From Cellulophaga lytica DSM 7489 (GTDB lineage Bacteria > Bacteroidota > Bacteroidia > Flavobacteriales > Flavobacteriaceae): DNA of 64,000 nt. The notes under the pieces are model-generated. The model did no database searches. It saw only the letters and a list, made by a program, of their open reading frames with translations, and was not told where the DNA came from. Location of the stretch: the NCBI RefSeq assembly GCF_000190595.1, contig NC_015167.1:918501-982500 (forward strand), in the 5' to 3' direction. A program made the position numbers and the translations under genes. Position 1 is the first letter of the stretch. Every line of letters begins with the position of its first letter. Of the stretch, positions 61,381 to 64,000 are shown piece after piece.

Positions 61381-61938
61381 TTAATGCAGTAAGTAAACTT
61401 TTAACAATACTGCAGGCTCATTAAACTTGTTAGATATACCATGTGCAACGGTACCATCAAAAAATAATAAATCTCCTTGGTCTAATGTTACCTCGTTGCC
61501 TTTTAGTGTATAAGTTGGCGAACCACTTAACACATAAACAAGTTCATTTGCATTGGTAGAAATAGGTTTTCTAACCGCTAATGGTAGTACCGTTATTAAA
61601 TATACACGTATACTTTCTCCTTTAGAAGTATTAGATAATAAATGTGTATACTCTAATTGTTCAGAGTCTTCTCGGTCTTCTCTGGTTCCTGTACCCTTTT
61701 TAATAAGAATATAATCTCCATCAATACTAGAAGAAAGTTCTAATTCAGACAACTCTATCTGCAAGGTTTGCATAATTTTAAGCAAAACCGGTAAAGAGGG
61801 AGTTGTTCTAAGGTTCTCAATCTTTGAAATTAACCCTGCGCTTACGCCCGTTCTTTTGGCGACTTGCTGTAGGGTTAAGTTTCTCTTTTGGCGAGCCAGC
61901 TTTAGCTGTCTGCCAATGTTTATCAAAATGTCATCCAT
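61381..61938 (-). CDS. XRE-cupin transcriptional regulator
   Basis: A 185-residue protein. The N-terminal helix-turn-helix (LARQKRNLTLQQVAKRTGVSAGLISKIENL) is followed by a C-terminal cupin barrel (LVYVLSGSPTYTLKGNEV, LDQGDLLFFDGTVAHGISN). Such PuuR-like regulators bind a small effector in the cupin. It lies 119 bp downstream of modC on the same strand; a role in molybdate control is possible but not shown. Confidence 0.9.
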   Translation of the reverse strand: MDDILINIGRQLKLARQKRNLTLQQVAKRTGVSAGLISKIENLRTTPSLPVLLKIMQTLQIELSELELSSSIDGDYILIKKGTGTREDREDSEQLEYTHLLSNTSKGESIRVYLITVLPLAVRKPISTNANELVYVLSGSPTYTLKGNEVTLDQGDLLFFDGTVAHGISNKFNEPAVLLKVYLLH

Positions 61939-62057
61939 AAATAATTGGTTAGTGTAATAGTATGACTATCTACAGTTTATGTACCTCAAAAATAAGAATT
62001 ATTTATTTATAGTATTAGTATTACAGCTAGGGTTTTATTTAACAAAATAAAAACAGT

Positions 62058-62702
62058 CTACAAACTAACCTTCTCTAAAATACCGTCTTTTAAACTTAAA
62101 ATACTAGTTGCTAGTTTTTTAGCTTCACTTTCTGAGTGTGATATATGAACAATTACAAGTTGTAACTTTTGTGCTAAATTTTGGAGTAATAATATAATTT
62201 CTGACTTTGTAGCTTGGTCTAATGCACTTAAAGGCTCGTCTAAACACAAAATTTGAGGATAAAAACTTAAAGCCCTACCAAGTGCCACACGTTGTTTTTC
62301 TCCTCCACTTAAGTTATCTACGCTTCTGTTTAGTAGTTGTTCTACTCCTAATAAAACAGCTAACTCTTGCACTCTTTCTTCAATTTTTAATTTAGGCCAT
62401 TTTCTTATTTTTAGTGCAAAGCCTATATTTTCTGCTACTGTCATTGTAGAAAATAAAGCTCCGTCTTGCGGCACGTATCCTATTTGCCTTTGACCAGGAA
62501 CTAGGTTTGTTATATTATTAGAGTGCAGTAATACTTGCCCTTTTTTTACTTTTCGCAATCCACAAATAGCCTCTATAAGTGTTGTTTTACCACTACCTGT
62601 TTTACCCATTAGCACCAAATACTCACCTTTATCAACTTTAAAATTAATATTAGACAAGCTAAAAGCACCTTGTTCTATTTCTAAATCTACACATTGTAAC
62701 AT
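62058..62702 (-). CDS. modC: Molybdate ABC transporter ATPase
   Basis: A 214-residue ABC ATPase. Walker A is GKTGSGKTTLIEAI, the signature is LSGGEKQRVALGRAL, and Walker B is ILCLDEPLSALD. The C-terminal TOBE/molybdate-binding domain of standard ModC (about 350 residues) is missing, so this is a short form. It lies 3 bp after modB, consistent with a single transporter. Confidence 0.9.
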   Translation of the reverse strand: MLQCVDLEIEQGAFSLSNINFKVDKGEYLVLMGKTGSGKTTLIEAICGLRKVKKGQVLLHSNNITNLVPGQRQIGYVPQDGALFSTMTVAENIGFALKIRKWPKLKIEERVQELAVLLGVEQLLNRSVDNLSGGEKQRVALGRALSFYPQILCLDEPLSALDQATKSEIILLLQNLAQKLQLVIVHISHSESEAKKLATSILSLKDGILEKVSL

Positions 62703-62705
62703 AGG

Positions 62706-63467
62706 CTAAAAAGTATGTTTTTTAGTTCCATATATTCTAACTAACAGCAACACCAAAAAACCAGATGCTATCATTATTAAAGACACAGCTACAGCTGCTT
62801 CTATATTCCCTACAGACATTTCTAAAAACACTGTGGTTGGCAACACCTCTGTTCGCATTCTTGTAGCACCTGCAAAAATTAAAATAGGGCCAAATTCTCC
62901 CAAAGCTCTTGCCCACGCTAAAGAAGCTGCAGTTAAAATTCCGCTTTTAGCTTGTGGTAGTAAAATATAAAAAAAAGACTGTCTCTGGTTACAGCCCAAA
63001 GTTAGTGCAACCTGTTCTTGTCTATTATTAATTTGCGAAAACGTAACATACATTGTACGTACAGCAAAGGCACAAGCAACCATAAACTGTGCTATTACAA
63101 CACTGTACACTGTATAGGTAATTCTTAAATGACTCTCTATAAACTGCCCCAACGTTGTCTGAAAAAGTAATAGCAAACTTAAACCAACCACTAGTGGTGG
63201 TAACACTATAGGTATATCTAAAATAGCATCAATAATTTTTTTAAATTTAAAGTTATAACGCGCCATAAAATAGCCAATTGGTATAGCCACTATAACGCTT
63301 AACAACATTGTAATTGTGCTGCTCACCAAACTTAATTTTATAGCATACTGTATTTCCTTACTAGCTAAAGCCTTAAAAATATGATCTGGTGTGGTATAAA
63401 AAAAATCGGCCAACACCATTGCTAATATTAAAACTATATATGTAGACGCTACAATGCCCATTACCAA
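62706..63467 (-). CDS. modB: Molybdate ABC transporter permease
   Basis: A 253-residue membrane permease with about six helices. The ABC permease loop is ARALGEFGPILIFAGATR, and DIPIVLPPLVVGLSLLLLFQ is typical of ModB. The frame is open upstream to 63536 but has no ATG or GTG. A TTG at 63467 or ATG at 63461 would give the coded start; homologues often have about 20 more residues, so the true start may be an unusual codon upstream. Confidence 0.87.
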   Translation of the reverse strand: MVMGIVASTYIVLILAMVLADFFYTTPDHIFKALASKEIQYAIKLSLVSSTITMLLSVIVAIPIGYFMARYNFKFKKIIDAILDIPIVLPPLVVGLSLLLLFQTTLGQFIESHLRITYTVYSVVIAQFMVACAFAVRTMYVTFSQINNRQEQVALTLGCNQRQSFFYILLPQAKSGILTAASLAWARALGEFGPILIFAGATRMRTEVLPTTVFLEMSVGNIEAAVAVSLIMIASGFLVLLLVRIYGTKKHTF

Positions 63468-63541
63468 ATAAAATGGTACGTTAGACCTAACCTTATGCTG
63501 TTTTATATGTTGCTCTTCTTTTTTGATAACTACGTATTATA

Positions 63542-64000
63542 TTAGTACATTTTATACCCTAATTTTTTTAACACACTTTTACTTTTTGCATTCTGTAATA
63601 AAAATTCTGTAAACTTTAATGCCTCAGTTTGTTGTTTAGACCATTTTAAAACTCCAATTACTGCGTGCTCTTTATGCTGTTTAAAATTAGCTAACTCTAT
63701 AGCATCTATTTCTTTGTACTGGTTAGCTGTAACATCCCAAATAACACCCGCATCTATAGTATTTAGTTTAATAGCATTAGCAACGTCAGACACTGTTGGC
63801 ATTTGTACATATACGCATTTTTTAACTGCATCCCAATTACCAGATTCTTGCAGTATTTTTTTAGTTACAGTTCCTACAGATGCCGCATCTGGGTTAGCAA
63901 TACCAAACCTAATACCTTTTTTACACACATCTTTAATAGTTGTTATATTTTTTGGGTTATTTGCACTAACTGCCAATACTGGAGTTATAGCAACTAATGG
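63542..64000 (-). CDS. modA: Molybdate-binding protein ModA (5' end cut by window edge)
   Basis: About 152 residues of the C-terminal part of a type II periplasmic-binding protein are present. Phrases include NPDAASVGTVTKKILQESG and DAGVIWDVTANQY with KLGYKMY at the end. The frame is open through base 64000, so the signal peptide is outside the window. A TTG at 63976 is internal, not the start. It is followed by modB after 74 bp, as in known mod operons. Tungstate is an alternative ligand. Confidence 0.85.
   Translation of the reverse strand, partial: PLVAITPVLAVSANNPKNITTIKDVCKKGIRFGIANPDAASVGTVTKKILQESGNWDAVKKCVYVQMPTVSDVANAIKLNTIDAGVIWDVTANQYKEIDAIELANFKQHKEHAVIGVLKWSKQQTEALKFTEFLLQNAKSKSVLKKLGYKMY

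Overview
This is an AT-rich window from a Bacteroidota chromosome, almost certainly a member of the Flavobacteriaceae. The evidence is the promoter grammar (TTG-N19-TANNTTTG before both tRNA genes), the gene content (mevalonate pathway with a UbiA-type prenyltransferase, an N-succinylornithine-type ArgF inside a compact arg operon, M56/BlaI operons, TonB-domain proteins, many outer-membrane barrels) and the compact, overlapping operons. Most genes are confident chromosomal housekeeping. Two places are clearly accessory: a small repeat next to tRNA-Phe (about 3.5-4.2 kb) and an insertion-like array at about 30.8-36.0 kb. Layout: (1) 1-3.4 kb, minus strand: coaX, an outer-membrane barrel and a TPR protein cut by the left edge. 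(2) 3.5-4.2 kb: tRNA-Phe, a GIY-YIG nuclease gene and a 149-bp partial duplication of the tRNA 3' end, terminator and 5' part of the nuclease gene. (3) 4.2-7.6 kb, plus strand: rhodanese, cofC-like glycosyltransferase (TIGR04282 type), purine nucleoside phosphorylase, DUF547 protein and family-2 glycosyltransferase (TIGR04283 type). This is a set known from radical-SAM/arsenosugar-type clusters, but no ArsS or ArsM is visible here. (4) 7.6-13.3 kb, minus strand: envelope genes (amidase, Omp85-like barrel, lipoprotein, GH113-like hydrolase, barrel, second DUF547). (5) 13.5-20.7 kb, plus strand: flavoprotein, membrane 4Fe-4S protein, MORN-type protein and three membrane or soluble glycosyltransferases. 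(6) 20.7-29.7 kb: a complete nine-gene arginine operon (GNAT-argG-argC-proC-argD-argF'-argB-argE-argH). It is preceded by a 27-codon leader ORF with three consecutive CGC arginine codons and an intrinsic terminator, which looks like a ribosome-mediated attenuator. (7) 29.9-30.7 kb: an RsuA/RluF-type protein whose catalytic Asp position carries Ala. (8) 30.8-36.0 kb, minus strand: a nitrilase followed by three modules, each an orphan C-terminal 'tip' coupled to a beta-propeller protein, joined by repeats of the nitrilase 3' end and covarying hairpins. It reads as a toxin-tip/immunity array. (9) 36-41.5 kb: UbiA prenyltransferase, mevalonate kinase, diphosphomevalonate decarboxylase, DUF1697, HI0933-type flavoprotein and GDPD. 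(10) 41.6-50.1 kb: LacI regulator, TPR protein, two BlaR1-like M56 sensors with TonB-C domains, BlaI repressor, DUF456, M28 peptidase, nitroreductase and a small membrane protein. (11) 50.2-56.0 kb: a divergent LysR regulator and hutH-hutI-hutU. (12) 56.2-61.3 kb: thioredoxin, M1 aminopeptidase lipoprotein, DUF58, tRNA-Asp and DUF808. (13) 61.4-64 kb, minus strand: the molybdate transporter modA(partial)-modB-modC and an XRE-cupin regulator. The strongest candidates for something undescribed are the arginine leader attenuator, the toxin-tip/propeller array and the tRNA-linked GIY-YIG duplication. All functions are read from sequence alone; no search or fold was run.
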